Under the pieces are notes generated by a model. That model worked only from the letters and a program-made list of their open reading frames with translations. It searched no databases and had not been told where the DNA came from. This document shows positions 15,618 through 26,273 of a stretch of DNA of 64,000 nucleotides, one piece after another; positions within the stretch are counted from its first letter, which is position 1; every line of letters begins with the position of its first letter. Origin of the DNA: Streptomyces sp. CNH099. GTDB lineage: Bacteria > Actinomycetota > Actinomycetes > Streptomycetales > Streptomycetaceae. Location of the stretch: assembly GCA_000514715.1 (NCBI GenBank), contig AZWL01000014.1:99723-163722 (forward strand), read 5' to 3'. A program made the translations under genes and the position numbers.

Positions 15618-15746
15618 CTATTTCCCGCCCGGCTTGTGATCTGCGCCACGCGGGCGCCGGGGCGCGGCCCGGGCACACCCCGCCCCGCCGGCACCGATAA
15701 CTTGGGCACGTACCGTCTTTCGCTCCAGACTCGGAGGCTGACCGCC

Positions 15747-16175
15747 ATGGCAACCACCCGCACCGCGAAGACCCACTGGGAGGGCAACCTGCTGGAGGGC
15801 AAGGGGACCGTCGCCCTCGAATCCTCCAAGATCGGCACGTACGACGTGAGCTGGCCGGCGCGCTCCGCCGAGCCGGGCGGCAAGACCAGCCCCGAGGAGC
15901 TGATCGCGGCGGCCCACTCCGCGTGCTACTCGATGGCCTTCTCGCACGGCCTGGCCGGCAAGGGCTACACGGTCGAGGCCCTCGACACCAGCGCCGACGT
16001 CACCTTCCAGCCCGGCGAGGGCATCACCGGCATCGTGCTGACGGTGCAGGCGAAGGTGCCGGGGCTGTCCGAGGAGGACTTCCAGGCCGCCGCCGCGGAC
16101 GCCAAGGCCAACTGCCCGGTGAGCAAGGCGCTGGCGGGCGTCGAGAACATCACGCTGAACGCCACGCTGGTCTGA
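15747..16175 (+). CDS. OsmC-family peroxiredoxin
   Basis: This is a 142-residue OsmC-type thiol peroxidase that reduces organic hydroperoxides in the cytosol. AAHSACYSMAFSHGLAGKGY (about residues 51-70) carries the peroxidatic cysteine, and AKANCPVSKALAG (about 118-130) the resolving cysteine with the family CPVSKAL motif. The conserved GGKTSPEELIAAAH precedes the first Cys. This places it in the OsmC rather than Ohr branch. ATG 15747 has GGAGG upstream. It is divergent from the TetR gene; a hairpin at 16188-16229 ends its transcript. Confidence 0.92.
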   Translation: MATTRTAKTHWEGNLLEGKGTVALESSKIGTYDVSWPARSAEPGGKTSPEELIAAAHSACYSMAFSHGLAGKGYTVEALDTSADVTFQPGEGITGIVLTVQAKVPGLSEEDFQAAAADAKANCPVSKALAGVENITLNATLV

Positions 16176-16187
16176 GCTGACGGCGTC

Positions 16188-16229
16188 GGCACCCCGCCGG
16201 TCCCGGCTGCGCCGGCGACCGGCGGTGCC
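16188..16229. terminator. Bidirectional terminator hairpin
   Basis: GGCACC and GCCGGTC, separated by a two-base bulge, pair with GACCGGCGGTGCC (16217-16229). It lies between the convergent osmC-like and transglycosylase genes and would also end the long mce operon. Confidence 0.75.
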
Positions 16230-16242
16230 GTGTCGGCGCGTG

Positions 16243-17535
16243 TCAGGTCGTGCCCGGGTCCGGGTCCGGCGAGGCGGAGTCGTCGAGGCAGGGGGACGCG
16301 CCGGAGTCGGTCGGGCTCGGCGACGGCGAGTCGCCCGGGTCGGCGGAGCAGCTGTCGCTCGGGTCCGGGTCGCCGGGCTCGCTCGGGTCCGGGTCGCCCG
16401 TGCCGCCCGCGTCGCCGGTGCCGCCCGCGTCGCCGCCCGGGTCCTCGGTGCCGCCGGAGCCGCCGCTGTCGCCGGGTTCGCTCGGGCTGGGGCCGGGACT
16501 CGGATCGCCGTCGCCGCCGCCGGAGCCGTCCGTACCGCCGTCGGCGCCGTCACCCGGGTCGCCGGAGCCTCCCGAGCCGTCCGGGTCGCCCGAACCGCCC
16601 GGGTCCGCCGAGCCGCCGCCCGGCGGGCTCGGCCGCGGCCCCACCTCGATGCCGCCGCCCCGGTCGCCGGGCGCCGTGCGGCTGCCCTTCGGCGGCACCG
16701 AACCGGCGTTGCCTGCGCCGGAGCTGGCCGGCAGGGCGCCGGTGCCGTCGGGCACGGCGTGCACGCCGGAGCGGTAGAACCCGAGCCAGGCCAGCACCGT
16801 GTTCACGTAGTCCCGCGAGTGGTTGTAGCTCAGGATCGCCCGGTCCAGATCGGCCGGCACCCGCAGGTCCCGGGAGCCCGCGCACAGGTAGCGGCCGGCC
16901 GCCAGGGTCGCGTCGTAGACGTTGTTCGGGTCGGCCCGCCCGTCGCCGTTGCCGTCCACGGCCCACCCCGCCCAGGTCGACGGGATGAACTGCATGGGCC
17001 CGACGGCCCGGTCGTAGCCGGTGTCGCCGTCGTACCGGCCGCCGTCGGTGTCGGCGATGTGCGCGAAGCCGTCGCCGTTGAGCACCGGGCCGAGGATCGG
17101 GGTGACGGTGGTGCCGTCGGAGTCCACCGCGCCGCCGCGCGCGTGGCCGGACTCCACCTTGCCGATGGCGGCCAGCAGTTCCCACTCCAGCCCGCACCCG
17201 GGGTCGCTCGCCGCCAGCCGCCGCTCCGCCTGCCGGTACGCGGCCAGCACGGTGGCCGGGACGCCCGCCTGCCGCTCGACCACCGCCGGCGGCGTCGGCT
17301 GCGTGCCGACGACCGGGTCCATGCCCTGCAGCGGCGGGATCTCGGTGTGGTACTGGCCGTCGCCCGGCGTGCCGGGCGGCAGCACGGGGACGGTGTCGAG
17401 CCGGTCCTCGGCGCCGCCGTCCGGCGCCCGGCCGCCCTCGTCGCCCGGCGCCTGCGACGCGGTCAGCGCGACCATCGCGGCCGCCGCGAGCGCCGCCGTC
17501 GCCACGCTGCGGCGCAGTCTGCTGAGTGAAGCCAT
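16243..17535 (-). CDS. Secreted MltB-like lytic transglycosylase
   Basis: This is a secreted enzyme that cleaves peptidoglycan glycan strands with formation of anhydromuramyl ends. Residues 1-32 form a signal peptide (RRSVATAALAAAAMVALTASQA). The catalytic domain spans about residues 60-275, with the catalytic Glu in AAIGKVESGHARGG, then VGPMQFIPSTWAGWAVDGNG and DPNNVYDATLAAGRYLC, all typical of the transglycosylase-like SLT_2 domain. The last ~140 residues are a Pro/Gly/Ser/Asp-rich tail. ATG 17535 follows CGGGAGGCA. It is the last gene of the mce transcription unit and may open the cell wall for the Mce machinery; that link is inference. Confidence 0.85.
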   Translation of the reverse strand: MASLSRLRRSVATAALAAAAMVALTASQAPGDEGGRAPDGGAEDRLDTVPVLPPGTPGDGQYHTEIPPLQGMDPVVGTQPTPPAVVERQAGVPATVLAAYRQAERRLAASDPGCGLEWELLAAIGKVESGHARGGAVDSDGTTVTPILGPVLNGDGFAHIADTDGGRYDGDTGYDRAVGPMQFIPSTWAGWAVDGNGDGRADPNNVYDATLAAGRYLCAGSRDLRVPADLDRAILSYNHSRDYVNTVLAWLGFYRSGVHAVPDGTGALPASSGAGNAGSVPPKGSRTAPGDRGGGIEVGPRPSPPGGGSADPGGSGDPDGSGGSGDPGDGADGGTDGSGGGDGDPSPGPSPSEPGDSGGSGGTEDPGGDAGGTGDAGGTGDPDPSEPGDPDPSDSCSADPGDSPSPSPTDSGASPCLDDSASPDPDPGTT

Positions 17536-17591
17536 GAACCTGCCTCCCGGCGGCGAGTGGGTCGGGTGGTGCGGTGGTCGTCGTCGTGCCG

Positions 17592-18392
17592 TCAGCCGAA
17601 GGTGTCGATGTTCGAGATCCGCCACCTGTCGCCGTCCTTCACCGCGTCCACGGCGACCATCGCGGCGCCGTACGACGTCTCGTCGGTGTCGGTACGGGTG
17701 TTGCGCTGGTCGGCGAAGACCAGCACGCGGGCCGCGTCGTCGCCGGCCAGCTCCACCGCCGAGTCGGTGACGGTGGTGGTGAGGACGAGCTTCTGCTTCG
17801 GCGCCTGCTTGCGCAGGTCCCCGAGCATCCGCCGGTGCTGCTCGACGGCGTCGCCGGTCAGGTACGCACGGGCGGCCTTCTCGTTCTCGCCGACGTCGGT
17901 GTAGTCGACGGAGAACACCGCCTCCACGGCCTCCCCGACACCGCCCTTGACCTCGCTGGTCAGCGCCGCGTCCACCAGCGCCGCGTTCTCCGCGGCCGGG
18001 TCGTCGCCGCCGCCCGCCTGCACGGCCGCGAAGGCGGCGAAGCAGCCGAGCAGCACGGCGGCGGCGCCCAGCGCGGCGGTGAGCCGCCCGCCGCGCCGCG
18101 CCGTGGCCGCCCCGGCCCCGGAGCCGGAGCGGGCCCCGGACCCGGCCCCGGCCCCGGAGCCGGAGCCGCGCTCCCGTGCGTCCCTACGCTCCGCCCGGCC
18201 GCGCTGCGGCCGGCGGGCCGGGCCCGGGCTGCGCTTCCCGGCGTCCCCGGCGTCGTCCGCGGGCCTGGCCCCCGGCCGCGGCCGGGTCCTGGCCCGTACG
18301 GCGGCCGAAGCCGGGCGGCCCGGGGCCGGGGACTCGTCGGCGGGCAGCGCGGTGCGCCGGCGCCGGTTGATCAGGTGGCGGGTGGTCGACAT
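17592..18392 (-). CDS. Mce-associated membrane protein
   Basis: This 266-residue protein is a Mce-associated (Mas) type membrane protein thought to stabilise Mce complexes at the cell envelope. About 95 N-terminal residues are basic and Arg/Pro/Gly-rich, presumably cytoplasmic. One membrane helix follows (LTAALGAAAVLLGCFAAFAAVQA, about residues 103-125). The outer domain contains VEAVFSVDYTDVGENEKAARAYL and ends DRWRISNIDTFG, a pattern shared with the other three proteins of this set. It is the fourth of four such genes between mceF and the transglycosylase gene. Confidence 0.75.
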   Translation of the reverse strand: MSTTRHLINRRRRTALPADESPAPGRPASAAVRARTRPRPGARPADDAGDAGKRSPGPARRPQRGRAERRDARERGSGSGAGAGSGARSGSGAGAATARRGGRLTAALGAAAVLLGCFAAFAAVQAGGGDDPAAENAALVDAALTSEVKGGVGEAVEAVFSVDYTDVGENEKAARAYLTGDAVEQHRRMLGDLRKQAPKQKLVLTTTVTDSAVELAGDDAARVLVFADQRNTRTDTDETSYGAAMVAVDAVKDGDRWRISNIDTFG

Positions 18393-18414
18393 CTGTGCGG
18401 TCCTCTCCGGAAGT

Positions 18415-18984
18415 TCACTGTCCGCCGTCGCCGGCCTGGCCGCCCCGGCTCTCGCCGGCGTCCCCGCCCGCGGAGTCGCCCGCCGGCGCCTGCCCGAGGG
18501 CGCTGAGCTTCCAGCCGTCGCCGGTGCGGGTGACCTCGCCGAGCATCCGGCTCTCCTTGGCCTGCGGCTTCTCCCCGGGCGCCGCGACCGTGATGCGGAC
18601 GGCGGCCAGCACGTCGGCCCGCCCGGCCCGGTCGTCCAGCTCGGTCAGCGCGGCCGACAGGACCTCGGCCGTCGTCACGGTCCCGGCCTCGCGCACCTCC
18701 TTCTCGAACCCCTCGCGGCCCTTCCGCAGCTGGGCGAGGAGTTCGCCGGTGGCGGAGGCCTCCCAGCGGTCCAGCCCCTCGTCGATCTCGCGGTGGTCGA
18801 GGGTGTTGAGGTTCGTCACGGCCTGCCGGGCGGCGGCCAGCGCGTCGTCCCGGGAGGCGGCGAAGTCCGCGGCGTCGTCGTGCGCGGCGGCGTACCAGGA
18901 GGTACCGGCCCACGCCGCGAGCACCGCCGCCAGCGCGGCGGCCACGAGGGCCATCGCCAGCAGGGGGTTCTTCCTCAGTCTCAC
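18415..18984 (-). CDS. Mce-associated membrane protein
   Basis: This 189-residue protein has one N-terminal membrane helix (NPLLAMALVAAALAAVLAAWAG, about residues 6-27) and an extracellular helical/beta domain. LNTLDHREIDEGLDRWEASATGELL (about 59-83) matches the equivalent region of the neighbouring gene at 19793-20335, and GDGWKLSALGQAPAG near the end is the conserved Mas C-terminal strand. The GTG start at 18984 lies 17 bases after the upstream stop. It belongs to the mce operon and is inferred to assist assembly of the Mce complex. Confidence 0.75.
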   Translation of the reverse strand: MRLRKNPLLAMALVAAALAAVLAAWAGTSWYAAAHDDAADFAASRDDALAAARQAVTNLNTLDHREIDEGLDRWEASATGELLAQLRKGREGFEKEVREAGTVTTAEVLSAALTELDDRAGRADVLAAVRITVAAPGEKPQAKESRMLGEVTRTGDGWKLSALGQAPAGDSAGGDAGESRGGQAGDGGQ

Positions 18985-19001
18985 GTCGGTCCGCCCTTCC
19001 G

Positions 19002-19796
19002 CTAGCGGGACTTCAGATCGGTGATGCGCCAGCGCCCGTCCTGCCGCTCCGCGGTCACGGACAGCTGCGCGCCGACGGTCGTCGGGTCCTCGCCCCTGCG
19101 CTCGGTGACCTGGTCGAGGAGGACGAGCAGCGCGGCGTCGTCGCCGTCGAGCCGGATCACCCCGGCGCGTACGACGTGGGTCGTCAGCGTCAGCTCCTGG
19201 GCCACCACGCGCTCCCGAATCCGGTCGAAGAGCTGCCGGTACTGCGCGCGCGCCCGGCCGGCGAGGAGTTCGTCGGCGTCCCTGGCGGTGACGCCGGGGT
19301 CCTCCGGCGAGTACGAGAACACCTTGCTGAGGGCGCTGCTGACGTCGCCGGCGACGGCGGCGGTGGCGGAGGCGTCGGTGAGCGCCCGGTTCGCCAGCGC
19401 GTCGTCGCCGTTGAGGCGGGCGGCCTGGACGAGGAGACCGGTGCCGGCGAGGAGCAGCAGGACGAGCACCGCGACCCCGCCGGCGCGCCAGCGGCGCGGG
19501 GCCCCCGCGGGGGGCTTGCCGCCGGTACGGTCCGTCCCGGCGGACTCCGCGGGTGCGACGGGTGGGGGGCCGGTGGACTCGGCGCGTTCGGCGGGCTCCG
19601 CGAGGTCGGCGGGCTCCGGGGGATCGGATGGTCCGGCGGGTTCCGCCGACCCGGCCGGCCCGGCCGGCCCGGCCGGCTCCGCGGGCTCCTTCGGGTCCGC
19701 CGGCTCCACGGGCCTCTCCGGTCCCCCCGGCTCCTCCGGCGCCGACCCGCGCCCGTCGCCGTCGACCGCGACACCCGTCCCGCTCTCCCGGCTCAT
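19002..19796 (-). CDS. Mce-associated membrane protein with Pro/Glu-rich N-terminus
   Basis: This 264-residue protein has a ~95-residue N-terminal region of Pro/Ala/Glu repeats, a single membrane helix (GGVAVLVLLLLAGTGLLVQAA, about residues 113-133), and an outer Mas-type domain with VFSYSPEDPGVTARDADELL and the C-terminal GRWRITDLKSR. The start ATG 19796 overlaps the upstream stop codon by the ATGA arrangement, so translation is coupled. The outer domain is clearly paralogous to that of the protein encoded at 17592-18392. Confidence 0.75.
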   Translation of the reverse strand: MSRESGTGVAVDGDGRGSAPEEPGGPERPVEPADPKEPAEPAGPAGPAGSAEPAGPSDPPEPADLAEPAERAESTGPPPVAPAESAGTDRTGGKPPAGAPRRWRAGGVAVLVLLLLAGTGLLVQAARLNGDDALANRALTDASATAAVAGDVSSALSKVFSYSPEDPGVTARDADELLAGRARAQYRQLFDRIRERVVAQELTLTTHVVRAGVIRLDGDDAALLVLLDQVTERRGEDPTTVGAQLSVTAERQDGRWRITDLKSR

Positions 19797-20335
19797 GTGC
19801 CGCTCCCCTCCACGGTGATCGCGGTCAGGGACGCGATCTTCCAGCCGTCCCCCGTCCGCTCCAGGCCCGCCTCGAACCGCTTGCGGTCGGTACCCGCCCC
19901 GTCCGCCCCGCCGCGCCGCTCCACCCGCAGCGTGGCCAGCGCCTTCGCCGTGCCCGCCCGGGTGTCCAGCTCCGTGACGGCGGCCTCCGTGACCGTGGCG
20001 CGGGCCGTGACGCCGGAGCGCTCGAACGTCTCCGCGCTCGCGGCCCGCGACCGGCGCAGGTCCTCGTGGAGGGGGCCGGTGGTGGCGTCCAGCCAGCGCG
20101 TCAGGCCGGCGTCCGGATCGGCGGCGTCGATGCTGTTGAGCGTCCCGACGTGGGCCTGCGCGGCGGCGAGGACGCGGTCGCGCTCGCGGCCGAAGTCCAG
20201 GTCGTCGCGGGTCGCGGCATCGGCGTAGCGCCAGGCGGAGAAGCCCGCGAAGGCCAGGACCAGCGCGGTGACGAGCACGACGGCCGGCGTCCGGCGCCGC
20301 GGCGCCCGCGGGGCGTACGACGGCCGCGTGCTCAT
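19793..20335 (-). CDS. Mce-associated membrane protein
   Basis: This 180-residue protein has a short basic N-terminus, one membrane helix (TPAVVLVTALVLAFAGFSAW, about residues 16-35) and an outer domain containing LNSIDAADPDAGLTRWLDATTGPLHEDL and ending RTGDGWKIASLTAI. It is the first of four Mce-associated genes, directly downstream of mceF, and its ATG overlaps the mceF stop codon by four bases. The order of short and long types alternates across the four genes, which suggests duplication of a two-gene unit. Confidence 0.78.
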   Translation of the reverse strand: MSTRPSYAPRAPRRRTPAVVLVTALVLAFAGFSAWRYADAATRDDLDFGRERDRVLAAAQAHVGTLNSIDAADPDAGLTRWLDATTGPLHEDLRRSRAASAETFERSGVTARATVTEAAVTELDTRAGTAKALATLRVERRGGADGAGTDRKRFEAGLERTGDGWKIASLTAITVEGSGT

Positions 20336-21593
20336 CGTGCCTCCTCAAGGCCGAGGAGCCCGGCCATGTCGCGGGGCCCGTCGCCGACCGACGGGAGGCC
20401 GAGCGCGCCGGGCAGGGCGCCGGGCGCGGCGCGGGTGCCGGGCCGGTCGTCGGCGAGGCCGGACCCGGGCCGGGCCGGCTTCGGCACCTCGCCGCCGCCC
20501 GGGGAGTGCGCGGAGCCGCGGACGCCCGTGCCGCCGGCCGCCGGGGCGGTGCAGCGGGCGGCGGTGTTGAAGCCGGCGGGGCTGGTCTTGAGCCCGTTGC
20601 GGTACGCCGTGGAGCCGTACCCCCGGGTGCAGGGCAGCGGGTCGAAGAAGCTCAGCGCCAGGCCGAAGCGCGCGCCTTCGGAGGTGATGGCGGTGGAGCC
20701 GGCGGCGGCCACCTGCGGCAGCTGGACGAGCAGCTGCTCCAGGCCGTCCTGCCGGGTGACCGCGATGTCCGAGGTGGTCAGCAGGTTCGCGAGCAGCACG
20801 CTCAGGCTCGGGTCGAGGTCCCGCAGCAGCCCGGTGACCTGGCTCGCCGCGCCCGGCCCGGCCTCGATGAGGCGGCGCAGGTCGCCGTCGGAGCGCTCCA
20901 GTTGCGCGGTCAGCTCCTCGGCGCCGGCCGCGAACTCCTTGAGCGCCTCGCCGGACTCGTTCTGGGTGCGCAGCACGGTCTCGCCGTCGATCATGAGGCG
21001 GGTGCTGTACGGCAGCGCCTCGTCGGCGGCGCGGACGAACTCGCTGCCGGTGTCGAGGAGCCGCTGCAGGTTCTCGCCCTGCCCGGCGAAGGCGTCGCCG
21101 AGTTCGTCGACGACGGTGCGCAGCTGGCCGGTGTCGACGGAGGTGGCGAAGGAGTCGACGCTGGTGAGGAGGTTGGTGACGGGCGCGGGGGTGGAGGTGT
21201 GCTGCCGGCCGACGACCGCGCCGTCCGTCAGGTACGGGCCGGAGTCGGCGGCGGGCTTGAGGTCGATGTACTGCTCGCCGACGGCGGAGTAGTTGGCGAC
21301 CTCGGCGGTCAGGTCGGCGGGGATCGGCGGCGCGGACTCCCGTATCCGCAGCTCGGCCTCGACGCCCGTGCCGGTCAGCTCGATCGGCCCGACGCGGCCG
21401 ACGGACACGCCCCGGTAGGTGACCTCCGCGTGGGTGAACAGCCCGCCGGTCTCGGCGAGTTCGACGCGCACCGTGTAGTAGTCGCGCATGCCGACGTAGC
21501 GGCCGAGGTCGGCGTAGCGCACCCCGACGTATCCGACGACGAGCACGGCGACGACGGCGAACACGATGTTCTTGACGATGACGGACCTGGTGA

Positions 21594-21597
<4 letters not shown>
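20332..21597 (-). CDS. mceF: Mce family protein, MceF position
   Basis: This 421-residue Mce protein is one of six subunits that form a periplasmic-side channel delivering lipid to the YrbE permease. It has one N-terminal membrane anchor (IVKNIVFAVVAVLVVGYVGV, about residues 7-26) and a MlaD-like domain around residues 35-115 (GLFTHAEVTYRGVSVGRV, ANYSAVGEQYIDLKP). A long coiled-coil helical region follows, and about 80 C-terminal residues are Gly/Pro-rich. The GTG start overlaps the mceE stop by four bases. The substrate is not known; actinobacterial homologues import sterols, fatty acids or mycolate-related lipids. Confidence 0.88.
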
Positions 21598-23041
<1,444 letters not shown>

Positions 23042-23045
<4 letters not shown>

Positions 23046-24223
23046 CGGCCGCCTCCCTGCTCCGGCGTTCCGTAGACGTCGCCGACGGCGGGCAGCGGCA
23101 GCCCGGGCAGCTCGCCGCGCCGCTCCGCGGGCGCGGGGACCAGCCCCTCGGTGCCGGTGCCCCCGAGGTGCGCCGCCTCGGTGTCCGGGGTGCCGCCCAT
23201 GCTCAGCTCGTTGAGGTTGCCGCGGCCGTCGATGGTGCGCTTGCCGGGGTTGTAGGCGTTGAGCAGGTTGTCCGTCGCCAGCGGCGCGGTGTCGAGCACC
23301 TCGGCGAGCGAGGCGCGGTTGTCGACGAGCGTGCGGGTGAGCGAGGCGAGCTTGCCGACGTTCTCCTTGATCCGGCCGCGGTTGTCCTTGATGAACCCCT
23401 CGACCTCGCCGAGCGCCCGGCCCAGCTCCCGCAGCGCCGCGGCGAGTTCGTCCTTGTCCTCGGCGAGGAAGGTGCCGACGTCGGCGAGCTGCCGTTCGGC
23501 GTCGCGCACCTGCCGGTCGTTCCGCTTCAGCATCGAGGTGAAGGACTGCAGGTTGCGGATCGTGCCGAAGAGGTCGTCGCTGCGGCCGGAGAGCGTCTGG
23601 GTGGCGTCGCCGAACCGGTCGATGCTGTCGCCGATCGCCTTGCCGTTGCCCTTGAGGTTGCGGGCGCCGGTGCCGATCAGCTGGTTCAGCTCCCCTTCGG
23701 CGTTGGCGCCCTCGGGGCCGAGGGCGTCGCTGAGGTCGGTGAGGGAGGCGTACAGCTCGTCGATCTCGACCGGGGTCGCGGTCCGCTCGACGGGGATCTC
23801 GTCGCCGTCGGCCAGTTCGGGCCCGCCGGTGTAGGCGGGGCTGAGCTGCACGTAGCGGCCGGAGACGACGCTCGGCGCGATGACCGCGGCGCGGGCGTCC
23901 GCGGGCGCCTTCACGTCGTCGTCGAGGGTCAGCTCGACCCGCACCCGGTCGCCCTCGGGGTCGACGGAGTCCACGGTGCCGACCTTGACGCCCAGGACCC
24001 GGAGGTCGGAGCCGCCGTAGAGGCCGACGCCGGAGTCGAAGTAGGCGGTGACCTTCTTGCCTTCGGGGCCCGTGAGCGCCCGTACGCCCCAGGTGCCCGC
24101 GGCCGCCAGCAGCGCCACCGCCAGCAGTGCAGCCGCCACCAGCGCGACCGCGCGGCGGCCGCCCGGCCGGCCCGCGGCGGCGCGGAGCCGGCGGGCCGCT
24201 CCCCTTCCCGGCAGCATCCTCAT
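23042..24223 (-). CDS. mceD: Mce family protein, MceD position
   Basis: This 393-residue Mce subunit has a basic N-terminus, a membrane anchor (AVALVAAALLAVALLAAAG, about residues 26-44) and a MlaD-like domain (GVGLYGGSDLRVLGVKVGTVDSV, then APSVVSGRYVQLSPAYTGG). The helical region runs to about residue 300, and the tail contains LLNAYNPGKRTIDGRGNLNEL, a segment conserved in MceD proteins. ATG 24223 overlaps the mceC stop codon by four bases; an upstream in-frame start lacks conserved sequence. Confidence 0.88.
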
Positions 24224-25245
24224 CGGCTCCCCTTCGGCTTGGGCGGCTTGCACCCGGCGTCCGGCACGACGTCCGGCGCGTACTCCTTGGGCACCAGCCC
24301 GCACAGGTAGCTGTCGAACCACCGCCCGTTGCCGAGGGTGTTGCCGACCAGCCGGTAGTACGGGCCGGCGGTGGCCAGCGCCTTGTCGAGGTTCTTCTCG
24401 TTGTCCTGGAGCACGTCGGTGATCCGGTCGAGGGCGTCGAGCGTCGGGCCGAGCTGCTTCTCGTTGTCCTCGACCAGCCCGTCGAGTTCCCTCGCCAGGT
24501 CGCGGGTGCCGGTGAAGAGGGCGTGGATGGCGTCGCGCCGGGCGCGTACCTCGGCGAGCAGGTCGTTGCCGTCCTTGAGGAGCGTCTCGAACGTCTCGTT
24601 CTGGTCCTTCAGCGTCTCGGCGATCTCGTTGCTGCCGGAGAGCAGCCGGGCCAGCTCCGTGTCCCGGGAGGAGATCGTCCGCGACAGGTCGGACAGGCCG
24701 GTCGCCGCCCTGCGCACGTTCGGCGGGGTGTCCTCGAACGTCTCCGACAGCACCTGGAAGCTCTCGGAGAGGGCCTCGGTGTCCAGCTCGTCGACGGTCG
24801 AGGACAGGTCCTGGAAGGCCTGGGTGACGTCGTACGGGGACGTGGTGCGGGCGACGGGGATGGGCTGGCCGGCGTCCTGCCGGGCGTCGCCGAGCGGGTC
24901 GACGGCCAGGTACTTGTCGCCGAGCAGCGTCTCGATGGCGATGGCGGCGGTGGACCGGTCGCCGATCCAGGCGTCGCGGACGGTGAAGTCGACGGCGACC
25001 CGGGGCCCGTCGAGCCCCACGTCGTCGACCTCGCCCACCTTCACGCCCGCGACCCGCACCTCGTCGCCGGAGCGCAGCCCGGCGGCCTCGGAGAAGTGGG
25101 CGGTGTAGGTGGTGCCGCCGCCGATGCCGGGCAGCGCCTCGGCGCGGTACGCGACGAGCCCGCCCAGGGCGAGGACCAGCAGGCCGACCAGCGCCACCGC
25201 GACGGGGTTGCGTTCGCGTACGGGTTTCAGGGCGGGCCGTCTCAT
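24220..25245 (-). CDS. mceC: Mce family protein, MceC position
   Basis: This 341-residue Mce subunit has an N-terminal anchor (PVAVALVGLLVLALGGLVAY) and a MlaD-like domain with AAGLRSGDEVRVAGVKVGEV and AIETLLGDKYLAVDP. A long helical segment follows, and a conserved cysteine-containing end (RWFDSYLCGLVP, then DAGCKPPKPKG) closes the protein. ATG 25245 overlaps the mceB stop by four bases; a start three codons upstream is less likely. Confidence 0.88.
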   Translation of the reverse strand: MRRPALKPVRERNPVAVALVGLLVLALGGLVAYRAEALPGIGGGTTYTAHFSEAAGLRSGDEVRVAGVKVGEVDDVGLDGPRVAVDFTVRDAWIGDRSTAAIAIETLLGDKYLAVDPLGDARQDAGQPIPVARTTSPYDVTQAFQDLSSTVDELDTEALSESFQVLSETFEDTPPNVRRAATGLSDLSRTISSRDTELARLLSGSNEIAETLKDQNETFETLLKDGNDLLAEVRARRDAIHALFTGTRDLARELDGLVEDNEKQLGPTLDALDRITDVLQDNEKNLDKALATAGPYYRLVGNTLGNGRWFDSYLCGLVPKEYAPDVVPDAGCKPPKPKGSR

Positions 25246-26273
25246 CGCTCGCACCTCGGCTGGGTCACGGAGATCCCGGTCGGGGGCTCGCTGCCGTCGT
25301 ACGTACTCACGCCGGACACCTGCGCCTCGCAGAGGTAGAGGTTGAACCAGGACCCGTACGAGGCCAGCCGCCCCAGCGTCGCCATCTTCACCGGCGTCTG
25401 TTCGAGGAAGTCCGCCACCATCGGCGCGTTGTCCGCCAGCCGCTCCGAGACGCGCCCGAGCTGGCGGATGTCCTCCTTCAGCGGGGCGCGGCCGTCCCGT
25501 ACCAGGCCGGCGGTGCTGGTCGTCAGGTCGCCCATGGCGTCGACGGCGCGGAACAGCGGCTCGCGGTCGTCGGCGAAGCCGGACACCAGGTCCTGGAGGG
25601 TGACCAGCAGGTCGTTGAAGTCCTGTTCTCGGGTGTTGACGGTCTCCACCACCTCGGTGAGGTTGTCGATGACCTCGCCGATCACCTTGTCCTTCCGCGC
25701 CAGCGTGGTGGTCAGCGAGCCGACCGTCTCGACGAGGCTGTCGACCGTCCCGCCCTGGCCCTGCAGCACCTGGACGATCTCGTTCGCGAGCTTGTTGGTG
25801 TCCTGCGGCGACAGTCCCTGGAACAGCGGCTGGAAGCCGTTGAAGAGCTGGGTGAGGTCGAGCGCGGGGCGGGTGCGCTCCAGCGGGATCGTGGCGCCGG
25901 GCGCGAGGGTCGCGCCGACCGGGCCCTCGCCCTGCTCCAGGTCGATGTAGCGCTGGCCGACCATGTTGAGGTACTTGACCGAGGCGCCCACGGAGGCGGG
26001 CAGCTCGCGCCCCTCCCGTACGGTGAACTCCACCTTCGCGTACCGCCGCCCGCTCAGCTCGATGGACTCGACCTCGCCGACCTTCACGCCCGCGACGCGC
26101 ACGCTGTCGCCCTCGACGAGCCCGGTGACGTCGGTGAACCGGGCGCGGTAGCCGTCGGTGGGGCCGACGCCGGTGTTGGCGATGGAGAAGGCGAGCGCGG
26201 TGGTGGCGAGCGCGGTGACCGCGATGAAGACGAGGGACTTGATCAGGGGACCGGCGAGGCTTCTCCTGTTCAC
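25242..26273 (-). CDS. mceB: Mce family protein, MceB position
   Basis: This 343-residue Mce subunit has an anchor helix (IKSLVFIAVTALATTALAFSIA, about residues 10-31) and a MlaD-like domain with VTGLVEGDSVRVAGVKVGEVESIE and YLNMVGQRYIDLEQ. Helical repeats follow, including FNGFQPLFQGLSPQDTNKLANEI, a typical MceB signature. The end, SWFNLYLCEAQ then TQPRCER, resembles that of MceC. GTG 26273 overlaps the mceA stop by four bases. Confidence 0.88.
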   Translation of the reverse strand: MNRRSLAGPLIKSLVFIAVTALATTALAFSIANTGVGPTDGYRARFTDVTGLVEGDSVRVAGVKVGEVESIELSGRRYAKVEFTVREGRELPASVGASVKYLNMVGQRYIDLEQGEGPVGATLAPGATIPLERTRPALDLTQLFNGFQPLFQGLSPQDTNKLANEIVQVLQGQGGTVDSLVETVGSLTTTLARKDKVIGEVIDNLTEVVETVNTREQDFNDLLVTLQDLVSGFADDREPLFRAVDAMGDLTTSTAGLVRDGRAPLKEDIRQLGRVSERLADNAPMVADFLEQTPVKMATLGRLASYGSWFNLYLCEAQVSGVSTYDGSEPPTGISVTQPRCER